Positions 7,114 to 15,893 of a stretch of 64,000 nt of DNA are shown here, piece after piece; position 1 is the stretch's first letter, and the number at the start of each line of letters is the position of its first letter. A program made the translations under genes and the position numbers. The notes beneath the pieces are model-generated. The model did no database searches. It had not been told where the DNA came from and worked only from the letters and a program-made list of their open reading frames with translations. The stretch is from the NCBI RefSeq assembly GCF_002873395.1, contig NZ_MCUV01000013.1, forward strand, positions 62,001 to 126,000, read 5' to 3'. Source of the DNA: Vibrio sp. 10N.286.49.B3. Its GTDB lineage: Bacteria; Pseudomonadota; Gammaproteobacteria; Enterobacterales; Vibrionaceae.

Positions 7114-8775
7114 ATGTTCTGTATTCAATGTGAGCAAACAATTCAAACCCCAGCGGTAAAAGGCTGCTCATTTTCTCAAGGCATGTGTGGTAAAACTTCG
7201 GATGTTTCGGACTTACAAGATGTACTGGTTTACTCTTTGCAAGGCGTTTCATTTTGGGCTGAACTAGGTCGTCAATGCGGTGTGATTAATGCAGAGATCG
7301 ACGAGTGGGCACCAAGAGCGTTTTTTGCTACGTTAACCAACGTTAACTTTGACCCACAACGAATCGTTGAATTTACTCAACAATCAAACCAATATAAACA
7401 GCAATTAGAGCAACAAGTTCGTGCTGCTGCATTGATTGCCGATGTTGCGATTCCTACCCTTTCTGCTGCTGCGCAGTTTGACCTACCAACCGATCTTGAA
7501 GCATTACTGGCGTTAGCTCCAGAAGCGGCAGTAAACCGTGGACATGATACTCTACATGAAGATGTTATTGGCTTGCGTTTACTTTGTTTATACGGCTTAA
7601 AAGGTGCAGCTGCTTACATGGAGCATGCCCGCGTTCTTGGTCAAACCGATGAAGCGGTACAAGGTGAATACCACCAAATTATGTCCTTGCTGGGTACTGA
7701 TCCTACAGATCTTAAGTTACTGCTTGATACCTCAATGCAAATTGGCTTAATGAACTACAAAATCATGGAAATGCTGGATAAAGGCGAGACAGATACTTTC
7801 GGTCACCCTGAACCAACTACGGTTAACGTAAAAACGAAATCTGGCCACTGTATTTTGGTTTCAGGTCATGATCTACATGATTTAGAGAAAATACTGCAAC
7901 AAACGGAAGGGCTTGGTATCAACGTTTATACCAATGGCGAAATGCTACCAGCGCACGCTTACCCTGAATTGAAAAAATACCCACACCTAGCTGGTAACTA
8001 CGGCAGTGCTTGGCAGAATCAGCAAAAAGAGTTTGCTAATTTCCCTGGTGCTATCGTCATGACATCAAACTGTTTATTAAACCCTGATGTTGGTCATTAT
8101 GCAGATCGCTTATTTACGCGCAGTATTGTCGGCTGGCCTGGTGTTGCTCATCTTGAAGGTGATGATTTTAGCGCAGTGATTGCATGTGCATTAGCGCAAG
8201 ACGGTTTCAAACACAATGAAATTGAGCAAATGATTACGGTTGGTTTTGGTCGTAATGCGTTAATGGCTGCAGCGCCAGCTGTGGTTGAACAAGTGAAAGA
8301 AGGCAACATTAAGCACTTTTTCTTGGTTGGCGGTTGTGATGGTGATAAATCTGAACGTAGCTACTACACAGATTTTACTGCTCAAGCACCAGAAGACAGC
8401 GTTATTTTGACATTAGCCTGTGGTAAATTCCGCTTTAATAAAAACCAGTTTGGCGATATTAATGGTATTCCACGCTTGCTCGATGTAGGTCAATGTAATG
8501 ATGCATATTCAGCGATTCAACTGGCTTTAGCGCTATCTAAAGAGTTTGATTGTGGGATTAACGAATTGCCATTAACTCTGGTACTTTCTTGGTTCGAACA
8601 AAAAGCGATCGTTATTCTACTGACGTTATTTGCACTAGGTGTTAAAGGCATTTATACCGGCCCTACGGCTCCTGCATTTTTAACTGAAAATTTGTTAAAT
8701 ATCATGCAGAAAGAGTTTGATATGCGCTCTATCTCTACACCAGAGCAAGATCTGAAAACGATTTTATCTGCGTAA
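7114..8775 (+). CDS. hcp: Hydroxylamine reductase / hybrid-cluster protein Hcp
   Basis: I choose the ATG at 7114 (GGAG at 7102-7105), giving 553 residues that begin MFCIQCEQT as expected; a longer frame from 7069 adds 15 residues not typical of the family. Cys3, Cys6, Cys18 and Cys25 follow the Cx2C-x11-C-x6-C pattern of the enterobacterial-type N-terminal iron-sulfur cluster. Later residues such as [18 protein letters not shown] and [10 protein letters not shown] supply hybrid-cluster ligands. Hcp reduces NO (and hydroxylamine in vitro) under anaerobic nitrosative stress and takes electrons from Hcr, encoded next. Expression is likely NorR- and sigma-54-dependent. Confidence 0.95.
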   Translation: MFCIQCEQTIQTPAVKGCSFSQGMCGKTSDVSDLQDVLVYSLQGVSFWAELGRQCGVINAEIDEWAPRAFFATLTNVNFDPQRIVEFTQQSNQYKQQLEQQVRAAALIADVAIPTLSAAAQFDLPTDLEALLALAPEAAVNRGHDTLHEDVIGLRLLCLYGLKGAAAYMEHARVLGQTDEAVQGEYHQIMSLLGTDPTDLKLLLDTSMQIGLMNYKIMEMLDKGETDTFGHPEPTTVNVKTKSGHCILVSGHDLHDLEKILQQTEGLGINVYTNGEMLPAHAYPELKKYPHLAGNYGSAWQNQQKEFANFPGAIVMTSNCLLNPDVGHYADRLFTRSIVGWPGVAHLEGDDFSAVIACALAQDGFKHNEIEQMITVGFGRNALMAAAPAVVEQVKEGNIKHFFLVGGCDGDKSERSYYTDFTAQAPEDSVILTLACGKFRFNKNQFGDINGIPRLLDVGQCNDAYSAIQLALALSKEFDCGINELPLTLVLSWFEQKAIVILLTLFALGVKGIYTGPTAPAFLTENLLNIMQKEFDMRSISTPEQDLKTILSA

Positions 8776-8803
8776 TTTATTAGTAATTTTTTCATCAAAT
8801 AAC

Positions 8804-8836
8804 AAGCCTCTGTATTTTACAGGGGCTTATTTTTTA
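8804..8836 (+). terminator. Terminator-like hairpin between hcp and hcr
   Basis: AAGCCTCTGTA (8804-8814) pairs with TACAGGGGCTT (8818-8828) around a three-base loop with one mismatch, followed by ATTTTTTAA. It lies 28 bases after the hcp stop and 13 before the hcr ATG. It probably lets only part of transcription continue, lowering Hcr relative to Hcp. Confidence 0.75.
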
Positions 8837-8849
8837 AGGTTCTCTTTAT

Positions 8850-9920
8850 ATGAATGCATGGGCTAATAGCGGTTCTATTGAGCTAGTTTGTTGTAATAAA
8901 TGGTTTGAAACCGAAGATACCGTCAGTATTGAATTTAAAGCATTAGATCAAGCGAAAGTATTTGATTTTAAGCCAGGTCAGTTTGTTTCATTGGGTGTTG
9001 AAGTCGCAGGGAAGATGGAATATCGCGCCTATTCGATCAGTTCTTTGCCGATGGAAAGCGTATTAAAACTCACGATTAAGCGTGTCGCTGGTGGTAAGGT
9101 TTCAAACTTTATCATTGATAGCCTTAAAAGTGGCGATATTGTTACAGCACTAAAGCCAACGGGATCGTTTAATAGTATTGATTGTGCTTTAGATAAAGTC
9201 AGTGGTGATAGCGCTAAAGTCGTTTTAATCAGTGCCGGTTGTGGAATAACGCCTGTTATGGCAATGGCGAAACACTGGCTAGAGCATGCTGCAAATGTTG
9301 ATATTACCTTTGTGCATCAATCTCGTTCAGTGAGTGAAACTATCTACTTTGCTGAATTAGAAAATCTCGCTAAAACACACACTAATTTTAACCTGAAATT
9401 ATTAGTAAAGAATGCTCAGCAATCGGATTATCCGCAAGGACGATTAGATCAAGATTGGTTAGTGAGATTATGCTCAACCCTTGATAGCAGCACTGTATTT
9501 TTGTGTGGACCGACAGGCTTTATGCACGATGTTGAGAGCTACTTACAGAATATAGATTTTAACATGGCGCGCTTTTATCAAGAAAGTTTCACCCCCGTTG
9601 AACAGTCTGATTCTAGCGCTGCCAGCACAGAGGTAAGCCGTGAAGATTCAAAGCAAACCGTTACAGTTTCCGTACCTGAATTCTCTGCCGTTGTTGAGGT
9701 TGAACCTGATAGCAGTTTAATCGATGCTTTGGAAAAAGGTGGCGTACCTATTATTGCCGCTTGTCGAAGTGGTATTTGCGGATCTTGTAAGTGTAAAGTG
9801 AAAAGTGGCACGGTTACGACAACAAGCCAAGAGACCTTGAGTGCAGAAGAGATAGAAAATGGCTATGTATTAGCTTGTTCTAGTCAAATTAAAAGTGATG
9901 TTGAAGTTAATATTAATTAA
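8850..9920 (+). CDS. hcr: NADH oxidoreductase Hcr
   Basis: 356 residues. The FAD domain carries RAYSISSLP (about 58-66), the NAD-binding domain carries LISAGCGITPVMAMA and FLCGPTGFMHDVE, and a C-terminal plant-type ferredoxin domain has Cys305, Cys310 and Cys313 in ACRSGICGSCKC with a fourth Cys in LACSSQ. It passes electrons from NADH to Hcp. The start follows an AAGG 10 bases upstream, and the only separation from hcp is a hairpin, so the two probably share the sigma-54 promoter. No second promoter is obvious. Confidence 0.92.
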   Translation: MNAWANSGSIELVCCNKWFETEDTVSIEFKALDQAKVFDFKPGQFVSLGVEVAGKMEYRAYSISSLPMESVLKLTIKRVAGGKVSNFIIDSLKSGDIVTALKPTGSFNSIDCALDKVSGDSAKVVLISAGCGITPVMAMAKHWLEHAANVDITFVHQSRSVSETIYFAELENLAKTHTNFNLKLLVKNAQQSDYPQGRLDQDWLVRLCSTLDSSTVFLCGPTGFMHDVESYLQNIDFNMARFYQESFTPVEQSDSSAASTEVSREDSKQTVTVSVPEFSAVVEVEPDSSLIDALEKGGVPIIAACRSGICGSCKCKVKSGTVTTTSQETLSAEEIENGYVLACSSQIKSDVEVNIN

Positions 9921-9938
9921 TCTAAAAGATTCGGGTTA

Positions 9939-11111
9939 TTAGCTAGGTTTATTTTTATTAATATACTCAATCGATTTCTGAAAGTTAATCCCATATTCTT
10001 CTACGCGGATGCATTTAACGATCTCGATGTTATGTGCATCGGCTAAGTTGAGATAGCTCACTGGGCAATACTTTCTAGTGGTTAAATCATAGAACTGATA
10101 AACCTTTGGCCTAGTAGAGCTTTCTTGATTTCGTGTATCGACAAGCGCTAATTTATCTGAACTAAGCTCGACAATAGATCCAATAGGGTAAGCCCCCATA
10201 CAATCAATAAACTTCTTTACTAAGTTTTCATCCAGTTCACCAGCCGCCGCCATTTTTCGAATGATAATAAAAGCTTGTGTGTGCGTCATTCCTTGCTTGT
10301 AGCAACGTGCGGCTGTTAGTGCATCAAAGACATCACAGATCGCGATAATTCGCCCATTCAATGGTATTGCGTCACCAGATAACCCGTGTGGATAGCCAGT
10401 ACCATTTAGTTTTTCATGATGCAAAGAGGCAGTGCTCAATGACAACTTTGATAGACCTTTCATCTTGTTAAGGTAAGTAATAGAGTGAGTAATATGCTGC
10501 TTCATGATATCGAACTCAGCACTAGTGAGTCGTGCTGGTTTATGTAATATATTATCAGGTGTATCTACTTTACCGACATCGTGCAATATTGCACCTATGG
10601 TCATATGCTGAATAACATCTTTATTAAGCTTAAGGTAGCGGGCAAACATAGCCGTTAAAATAGCAACACCAATAGAGTGCTCTAATAAGTAATGATCTTT
10701 ATTACGCATATTAAGCATGCAGCTAATAGCATTAGGGTTCTTAAATAGCAGATCAATTGATTTATCGGTGACATTTTTCACTAAATCAATATTAATAGGC
10801 AGACCCTGCTGAATACTGCTAAACAGTTTGTGTTGCATATTCTTTGATTCAGTAAAAATACGATTTGCTGAGGTGAAATCTTCTAACGCACTTTTATGCT
10901 GCAGGTTTTTAATGGGATTAACCGCTTTGGTGTACTTTCTTTTACTTGTATCGACGATAACACTAATAACATCGTTGCTAATTAGGTTTTGAATAGTCGC
11001 TTTAGTTTTGATCCAGTCTGCACTCTTTAATCGGAATGAATGATTTTGTTGGTGAATATTAACAATATACATTCCAACCTCAAGATCGGAACAGTTTACT
11101 TCTTGAAGCAT
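9939..11111 (-). CDS. HD-GYP cyclic-di-GMP phosphodiesterase
   Basis: 390 residues, no membrane segment. The N-terminal ~110 residues (VGMYIVNIHQQNHSFRLKS) match the DUF3391 domain that precedes many HD-GYP domains. The catalytic domain shows HSIGVAILT, the HD motif in GAILHDVGK and the GYP motif as HHEKLNGTGYP, followed by ICDVFDALTA. The key metal ligands and GYP are present, so it should hydrolyse cyclic di-GMP. It converges on hcr with 18 bases between stops and no terminator visible. The start ATG at 11111 has AGGATAG upstream. Confidence 0.9.
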   Translation of the reverse strand: MLQEVNCSDLEVGMYIVNIHQQNHSFRLKSADWIKTKATIQNLISNDVISVIVDTSKRKYTKAVNPIKNLQHKSALEDFTSANRIFTESKNMQHKLFSSIQQGLPINIDLVKNVTDKSIDLLFKNPNAISCMLNMRNKDHYLLEHSIGVAILTAMFARYLKLNKDVIQHMTIGAILHDVGKVDTPDNILHKPARLTSAEFDIMKQHITHSITYLNKMKGLSKLSLSTASLHHEKLNGTGYPHGLSGDAIPLNGRIIAICDVFDALTAARCYKQGMTHTQAFIIIRKMAAAGELDENLVKKFIDCMGAYPIGSIVELSSDKLALVDTRNQESSTRPKVYQFYDLTTRKYCPVSYLNLADAHNIEIVKCIRVEEYGINFQKSIEYINKNKPS

Positions 11112-11294
11112 CTATCCTATGCCTTTGATAATGACTAGACGGGTAGTATTCATTTTTTTATTCTATTCGTATATAAAATTATTAGAAAAATGTATTTTTT
11201 GTGAAAAATTCGCATAGCTACTCTTTGTTTTGTGTGTTATTTGTGCTTTTGCGTATGCTTTTCAATCGCTTGAATTTAAAAGTACATTTTTTTG

Positions 11295-11322
11295 TTGACT
11301 CATTTTTTTAATCCGTTAAAGT
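11295..11322 (+). promoter_or_regulatory. Likely tRNA operon promoter
   Basis: TTGACT (11295-11300) and TAAAGT (11317-11322) are 16 bases apart, and a GC-containing discriminator (ACACCTCG) follows, as in stable-RNA promoters. The first tRNA starts 62 bases after the -10. Confidence 0.65.
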
Positions 11323-11383
11323 ACACCTCGTTCTCACGGAGAAGACGTTTTAAATGTTTACTTCATTGAATGAGAATTTGAAT

Positions 11384-11459
11384 GCGACACTAGCTCAGCT
11401 GGTAGAGCGCAACCTTGCCAAGGTTGAGGTCACGAGTTCGAACCTCGTGTGTCGCTCCA
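11384..11459 (+). tRNA. tRNA-Gly (GCC)
   Basis: Acceptor GCGACAC pairs with GTGTCGC, the discriminator is T, and CCA is encoded (11457-11459). The TAGCTCAGCTGGTAGAGC D-arm, anticodon GCC at 11417-11419 and the TTCGAAC T-loop are all present. 76 nt including CCA. Confidence 0.97.
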
Positions 11460-11490
11460 AATTAAGTCTTATGATTTATCGTAAGATAAG

Positions 11491-11573
11491 TGGATACAGG
11501 TAAAGTTAGAGTCACCTTGCTAATATTGAGGTCACGCCTAGCTTCTCGAGATTCGGGAACCTCGTGTGTCACT
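11491..11573 (+). pseudogene. Decayed second copy of tRNA-Gly
   Basis: ACCTTGCTAATATTGAGGTC and AACCTCGTGTGTCACT match the anticodon-to-T-arm half of the intact tRNA-Gly 90 bases upstream. The AAATT and TCTTAT downstream of both copies also match. About ten extra bases (around 11537-11547) break the T-arm, CCA has become TGT, and the acceptor and D-arm are largely lost. A tandem tRNA duplication that has decayed fits best; it cannot fold as a tRNA. Confidence 0.8.
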
Positions 11574-11654
11574 GTAAATTAAAATCTTATTGCTAACGCG
11601 ATAAGACAAAGATGGTGTTTAACTTTTCAGTTGGCGCATCGCAAAGTATTGCGT

Positions 11655-11741
11655 GCCCTGGTGGTGGAATTGGTAGACACAAGGGATTTAAAATCCCTCG
11701 GCGTTCGCGCTGTGCCGGTTCAAGTCCGGCCCGGGGCACCA
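11655..11741 (+). tRNA. tRNA-Leu (TAA)
   Basis: 87 nt including an encoded CCA. Acceptor GCCCTGG pairs with CCGGGGC, anticodon TAA lies at 11689-11691 in loop TTTAAAA, a long variable arm (CGGCGTTCGCGCTG) marks a class II tRNA, and the T-loop is GGTTCAAGTCC. Confidence 0.97.
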
Positions 11742-11803
11742 TCTATTTGATTGCTACTTTTGGTAGGAATCAGCAGAGTAGTTCTCTTAAAACACTCATC
11801 GAA

Positions 11804-11877
11804 GGCGCCTTGGCAGAGTGGCTATGCAGCGGATTGCAAATCCGTGGACCTCGGTTCGACTCCGGGAGGCGCCTCCA
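11804..11877 (+). tRNA. tRNA-Cys (GCA)
   Basis: 74 nt with CCA encoded. Acceptor GGCGCCT pairs with AGGCGCC, the discriminator is T, the anticodon GCA lies at 11836-11838 in loop TTGCAAA, and the T-loop is GGTTCGACTCC. It ends a Gly-Leu-Cys cluster closed by a terminator eight bases on. Confidence 0.97.
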
Positions 11878-11884
11878 TTATTCG

Positions 11885-11924
11885 ACACAAAAAAGCCTAA
11901 CAGAAATGTTAGGCTTTTTTGTGT
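11885..11924 (+). terminator. Bidirectional terminator after the tRNA cluster
   Basis: ACACAAAAAAGCCTAACA, loop GAAA, TGTTAGGCTTTTTTGTGT is a perfect stem with T-runs on both strands. It ends the tRNA operon and also lies 28 bases past the stop of the convergent MATE gene. Confidence 0.93.
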
Positions 11925-11951
11925 CTGCTTTTCTGCGCAATCTCAGACTAT

Positions 11952-13292
11952 CTACGTGCTTTGATTGGTATTTGCCTCATGCAGTATCTGATTGATAATA
12001 CGTGAGTAAATAAACCAAGCACATAACCCCGCTAAAATATTACCGACCAAAACGCCCACAAAGAGTCCATGAATTCCAGCTATATAAGCCCCTAAGCTTA
12101 GGCAAGGTAAGAAAAAGACAAACAGGCGTAATGCAGAAATGAGTAGTGCTGTGTAAGCTTTTGCCAATGCATTTGAGACCGATACCATTAACATGCAAAT
12201 CCCTAGTGGCCCGAGACTCAGTGGTACGATCATCAGGTGCCAATTTAATATATCTTCAACTTGTTTATCGCTCGTCATGAGATCAGCAAGTTGCGCTGAG
12301 AGTAAAAAACTAGCGATGGCAACAATCAGTTGAAATGCCATAATAAATTGGCAAGCTATGACAACTAACCTGCGTATTTCTTCAATCTTTCCTGCACCAA
12401 GCAAGCGCCCAATCATCGGTGGCATTGACATAGTTAAGGCTAACACCACCACAATAGAGAAGAATTCAAAACGTGAACCGAGTGCCCAAGCCGCGACAGC
12501 AGCAGTGCCATAGGTTGCCAATAGCTTAGTCGCCAGCATGGATGAAAGAGGGGGAAGTAATTGGCTAATCATGGCCGGTCCCATGATGTTAGCAAGTGAG
12601 CGTAAACTTTGAATAATGTTAAGATCTTGCCACTGAAAGCTAACCCAATTTCGCTGCACTACTTTAGGGGCAACGACTAAAATGCCCAAACCAAATGAGA
12701 CAATCGTGGCAAGCGCAGCACCATTAATGCCGAGATCCATAGTAAAGATAAACAGTGGGTCAAGTATCATATTGATGATGCTGGTGACGACCATCATTAC
12801 GCCAGGAAGCATGGTATTTCCATTGGCTCTGCAGATACTGTAATAGAAGTATAAAACGGCTCCAGTCCATGCACTGACTAACCAAAGTGGCCAATAACTC
12901 TCAATAACAGGGTAGACAGTATCCGGTGCACTTAATAAATTAAGAATAGGGTCTCTAAGTAGCCATATCAGTCCACAGAGTAGACCTATCCCCAGTGTGC
13001 CAATTGTTAATATTAATCCGCCAAGTTGTTTGCTATAGAGGTAATTGCTACTCCCTAAAGCTCTTGCGATAAGCGCTGTTGTAGCAATACCAAGCCCAAC
13101 TTGAGTACCAATAATGATCATTTGAATAGGGAGTGTAAAACCTTGTGCGGCGAGTGGTAATACGCCTAACTGACCGATAAAGGCGCTATCGACAAGTTGA
13201 AAACTCATCAGTGATAAGACACCGAACATCATTGGCCAAGTCATTTTAACTAATTGTTGGAAAAGTACTTTATTATTAAATGAAGAGCACAT
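11952..13292 (-). CDS. MATE-family multidrug/Na+ antiporter
   Basis: 446 residues with about twelve hydrophobic helices, the MATE layout. The N-terminal helix (KMTWPMMFGVLSLMSFQLVD, then SAFIGQLG) and the repeated half (GPAMISQLLPPLSSMLATKL) are typical. Length and style are close to Vibrio MATE pumps such as VmrA, which extrude cationic drugs using Na+, but a specific orthology is not claimed. Located in the inner membrane. Transcribed towards the tRNA cluster, sharing its terminator; no operon partner. Confidence 0.88.
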   Translation of the reverse strand: MCSSFNNKVLFQQLVKMTWPMMFGVLSLMSFQLVDSAFIGQLGVLPLAAQGFTLPIQMIIIGTQVGLGIATTALIARALGSSNYLYSKQLGGLILTIGTLGIGLLCGLIWLLRDPILNLLSAPDTVYPVIESYWPLWLVSAWTGAVLYFYYSICRANGNTMLPGVMMVVTSIINMILDPLFIFTMDLGINGAALATIVSFGLGILVVAPKVVQRNWVSFQWQDLNIIQSLRSLANIMGPAMISQLLPPLSSMLATKLLATYGTAAVAAWALGSRFEFFSIVVVLALTMSMPPMIGRLLGAGKIEEIRRLVVIACQFIMAFQLIVAIASFLLSAQLADLMTSDKQVEDILNWHLMIVPLSLGPLGICMLMVSVSNALAKAYTALLISALRLFVFFLPCLSLGAYIAGIHGLFVGVLVGNILAGLCAWFIYSRIINQILHEANTNQST

Positions 13293-13703
13293 AATGACCT
13301 TTTAGATAAAGATAGCAGACAAGGTTTGCTTGGTATGTAAAAACAGATTTTATTATGGCAAGTATACGCATTAAAAAATGATTGTGTGGAAAAGAAGTGA
13401 AATTAACCCATCATGCGGAAATCAAACCAGAATTTACTAAGATATTCATTTGCCATTAAGCTGCTAAATTCTGATAATGTAAGCTTCACTGCCGAGCGAG
13501 AGAAGTAAGATAGTGTATTAGTGCTTCTTTTTTTTTAGGTTAAAGAGGTATTATGGTCATGTAATCGCATTAAAGCAGGGTTAGAATGATGGATAAAGGT
13601 ATCAAAACGAACAAATAGTGTGCTCATTATCAGAGATATGGATAATGACAGGTTTATAGAGCTATGATCTTAGTGTTGTTTTGTTTACTCTGACACTATT
13701 CTC
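13293..13703. other. Intergenic stretch without a recognised gene
   Basis: About 410 A+T-rich bases between divergently transcribed genes (MATE leftwards, methyltransferase rightwards). I see no coding frame of note. A weak AGAAG/CTTCT pairing before a run of nine T (about 13499-13538) is the only terminator-like feature; it could end a small RNA but the stem is poor. Confidence 0.4.
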
Positions 13704-13741
13704 ATAACCTCAGTGTGCTTTTGATAGCGTACTTAGGTTAT
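13704..13741 (+). repeat. Interrupted palindrome in the methyltransferase leader
   Basis: ATAACCT (13704-13710) and AGGTTAT (13735-13741) are exact complements; inside them AGT/ACT and GC/GC also pair symmetrically around an eight-base centre. It ends 29 bases before the ATG, so it could be a regulator site or a leader hairpin. Confidence 0.5.
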
Positions 13742-13770
13742 TAGAATTAAAGATCTGGAGGGAGGCCATA

Positions 13771-14352
13771 ATGGCAAATGAATGGGATGAGTATGCGAAA
13801 GCGTGGGAAAGCGATCCAAGCGTCGTTTTCTTTGCACAATCCGCCTTTGATGAACTGAATAAATTAGGTAGCCTTAAAGGAATTAGGGCACTAGATTTAG
13901 GTTGTGGTACCGGTTTGTTAACTCAAAAAATCGCACTACATGCGAAAGATATTGTTGCTATTGATGCTTCAGAAGCCATGATCGAAGAGCTTGATAATAA
14001 GATGCTGGGCAATGTTGAACCAGTGGTTGATTATTTCTCTCGAGGATTAGTGGCACAGCACCCTGCTTTTCGTAAGCAGTTTGATATGGTGGTGGCATCA
14101 TCAGTTTGTGGCTTTGTGCCTCAACTTCAAGAAACGGTAAGCGTCATTTACTCACTGCTTGATGCTGGTGGCACTTTTATTCATTGGGACTGGCTAACGG
14201 AAAGCGATGAAGGTGACTTTGGCTTATCAATGCATAAAGCGGAAAGCACGTTAACAGCAGCAGGTTTTGATACCGTTGAGATGAGTACGCCTTTTGAGGT
14301 TGAAACTAAGCAAGGTACAAGAAAAGTATTAATGGGTTTTGCACGAAAATAA
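13771..14352 (+). CDS. Class I SAM-dependent methyltransferase
   Basis: 193 residues with a strong GGAGGGAGG ribosome-binding site. Motif I LDLGCGTGLLTQKIA (about 46-60) binds S-adenosylmethionine, and VAIDASEAMIEEL is the acidic loop of strand 2. VVASSVCGFVPQL and the later GTFIHWDWL complete the Rossmann core. The family is the small Methyltransf_11-like group; the substrate is unknown. Monocistronic with its own terminator. The palindrome upstream may control it. Confidence 0.85.
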   Translation: MANEWDEYAKAWESDPSVVFFAQSAFDELNKLGSLKGIRALDLGCGTGLLTQKIALHAKDIVAIDASEAMIEELDNKMLGNVEPVVDYFSRGLVAQHPAFRKQFDMVVASSVCGFVPQLQETVSVIYSLLDAGGTFIHWDWLTESDEGDFGLSMHKAESTLTAAGFDTVEMSTPFEVETKQGTRKVLMGFARK

Positions 14353-14373
14353 CGAGCGATAACACTTGATAGG

Positions 14374-14402
14374 AAAAAAGCGACGTAATTGTCGCTTTTT
14401 TT
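14374..14402 (+). terminator. Bidirectional terminator
   Basis: AAAAAAGCGAC, loop GTAATT, GTCGCTTTTTTT. It lies 22 bases after the methyltransferase stop; the A-run on the left means it can also stop transcripts from the convergent HMG-CoA reductase gene. Confidence 0.9.
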
Positions 14403-14464
14403 GTTTCATGGGATCAGACAATCGCTTTTATCTGATCTCCATAGTGCTTAACGGTTAAACGATC

Positions 14465-15727
14465 TTATTTTCGAGCAAGCTTATGGTGTGCTCGAGAGAA
14501 GTGACCGGCACAAAAAGCACCAACAATCGATAATTCACCAGCTAAACACAGTGCTGCTGTTACTTCAGCAAGGGCTTGAGATTTACCAGAGCCAGACAAG
14601 CCCATCAAATCTAAACATGCTTGCTGACTTGGTAGGCTAGTACCACCGCCAACCGTACCTAGCATTAAGTTCGGCAAGGTAACACTGGCGTATAGACCAC
14701 CATCACGATCAATTTCCATACGAGTCATACCGATTGCCGATTCGGCAACACATGCCGCATCTTGACCACAAGCAATATAAAGCGCCGCTAATGCATTGGC
14801 GTAATGAGCATTAATACCAATGGTGCCACTTAGTGCACCACCCACCGTTGTCATTTGCGCAAACTGCATCATTTTTTCTGGGGTAGTGTGTAAGTACTTC
14901 AGCACTAAATCCGCTGGAATGTGCACTTCAGCGGTCACTTTTTTACCACGAACACTACGAAGCGTCTGTGAGTTGGCTTTTTTATCACCAGACAAATTGC
15001 CGTCTAGGAAAGCGTACTCAGGCTCAATGGGAGTGTTGCTCATGATATATTCAAAAACGGCATTGGTAGCAATGGTTACCATGTTTTGCCCAGAAGCATC
15101 ACCGGTTAGGTACTCAAAAACAATATAAACATGGTTGCCTTCAATATTGACACTAATATCGCTTAGTTTGCCATGTGATGTTGTGGCTTCAGCAAGTGAC
15201 TTAAAGTGATCGTATTGTGTTACAACCCATGCAACAAACTGACCGGCTTGAGCTAGATTGTAAAAAGCAAAGCCTGGAGTACGAGTTACCCCTTCATTGA
15301 GCAACATAGCACTCGCTCCACCACAAGCAGTAAGCAACTTAGCACCGCGATGGTAGGAGGCAACGAGCGCTGCTTCCGTTGTTGCTAAAGGCACTAAATA
15401 ATCGCCTTTAGCAAATAGGCCATTAACACGAAGCGGTCCAGCAATACCGACCGGTACTTTTACGGTACCAATAAAGTACTCGATATTTTTCTCATAACTT
15501 TGCATCTGTTGGTGCGTATGAGGATCAAGCAACTCTTGCTGTAACTCAGGTTGCTCTAATGCTTTCCAACGGCGTTGAAGGTTTTTCTCTGTTAGATAAG
15601 GGCTAGGAGTAAGCTTATTAGTCACTGCTTCGAAATGAGGTTGAAGGCTTTGCTCAAGTTCGAGTTCGGTGATATCACCACCCAGAATAGAGATATAATC
15701 GCGACGATGTAGATTTAATTTAGGCAT
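14465..15727 (-). CDS. Hydroxymethylglutaryl-CoA reductase
   Basis: 420 residues. The substrate motif is VPVGIAGPL, catalytic Glu lies in TTEAAL, the NADPH/substrate segment is DASGQNMVT, catalytic Lys is in SGDKKANSQ, Asp is in GQDAACVAES, GTVGGGTSLPSQ is present, and the C-terminal His is in AGHFSRAHH. The GQDAA and C-terminal motifs look like class I rather than class II enzymes; that class call is my inference. It makes mevalonate from HMG-CoA. Gammaproteobacteria normally make isoprenoids by the MEP pathway, and no other mevalonate gene is nearby. HMG-CoA reductase genes are known in Vibrio as acquired genes. Confidence 0.93.
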   Translation of the reverse strand: MPKLNLHRRDYISILGGDITELELEQSLQPHFEAVTNKLTPSPYLTEKNLQRRWKALEQPELQQELLDPHTHQQMQSYEKNIEYFIGTVKVPVGIAGPLRVNGLFAKGDYLVPLATTEAALVASYHRGAKLLTACGGASAMLLNEGVTRTPGFAFYNLAQAGQFVAWVVTQYDHFKSLAEATTSHGKLSDISVNIEGNHVYIVFEYLTGDASGQNMVTIATNAVFEYIMSNTPIEPEYAFLDGNLSGDKKANSQTLRSVRGKKVTAEVHIPADLVLKYLHTTPEKMMQFAQMTTVGGALSGTIGINAHYANALAALYIACGQDAACVAESAIGMTRMEIDRDGGLYASVTLPNLMLGTVGGGTSLPSQQACLDLMGLSGSGKSQALAEVTAALCLAGELSIVGAFCAGHFSRAHHKLARK

Positions 15728-15819
15728 AAAGAAGCAACATAGAAAATTTGTGCTGATTTTACATCGCTAGAGTTGAGAAACAAGAGCAAGTTAAGAGTCG
15801 TTACACTTTCTATGTGCTA

Positions 15820-15851
15820 GAAAGCTCTCAACCTTATAGTAAGGTCGAGAG
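15820..15851 (-). terminator. Hairpin downstream of the FUSC gene
   Basis: CTCTCAACCTTA and TAAGGTCGAGAG pair around TAG with one mismatch (15825-15851). On the minus strand it is followed by GCTTTCT, a weak T tract. It lies 43 bases past the stop of the gene ending at 15894. Confidence 0.6.
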
Positions 15852-15893
15852 ATTTCACTTTGAGAGCAGAAATGAATATCGTGAGGCTGTGTT

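Noticed and set aside
11612..11995. 127-aa frame across the tRNA genes
   Set aside because: It runs through tRNA-Leu, tRNA-Cys and a terminator; clearly not coding.
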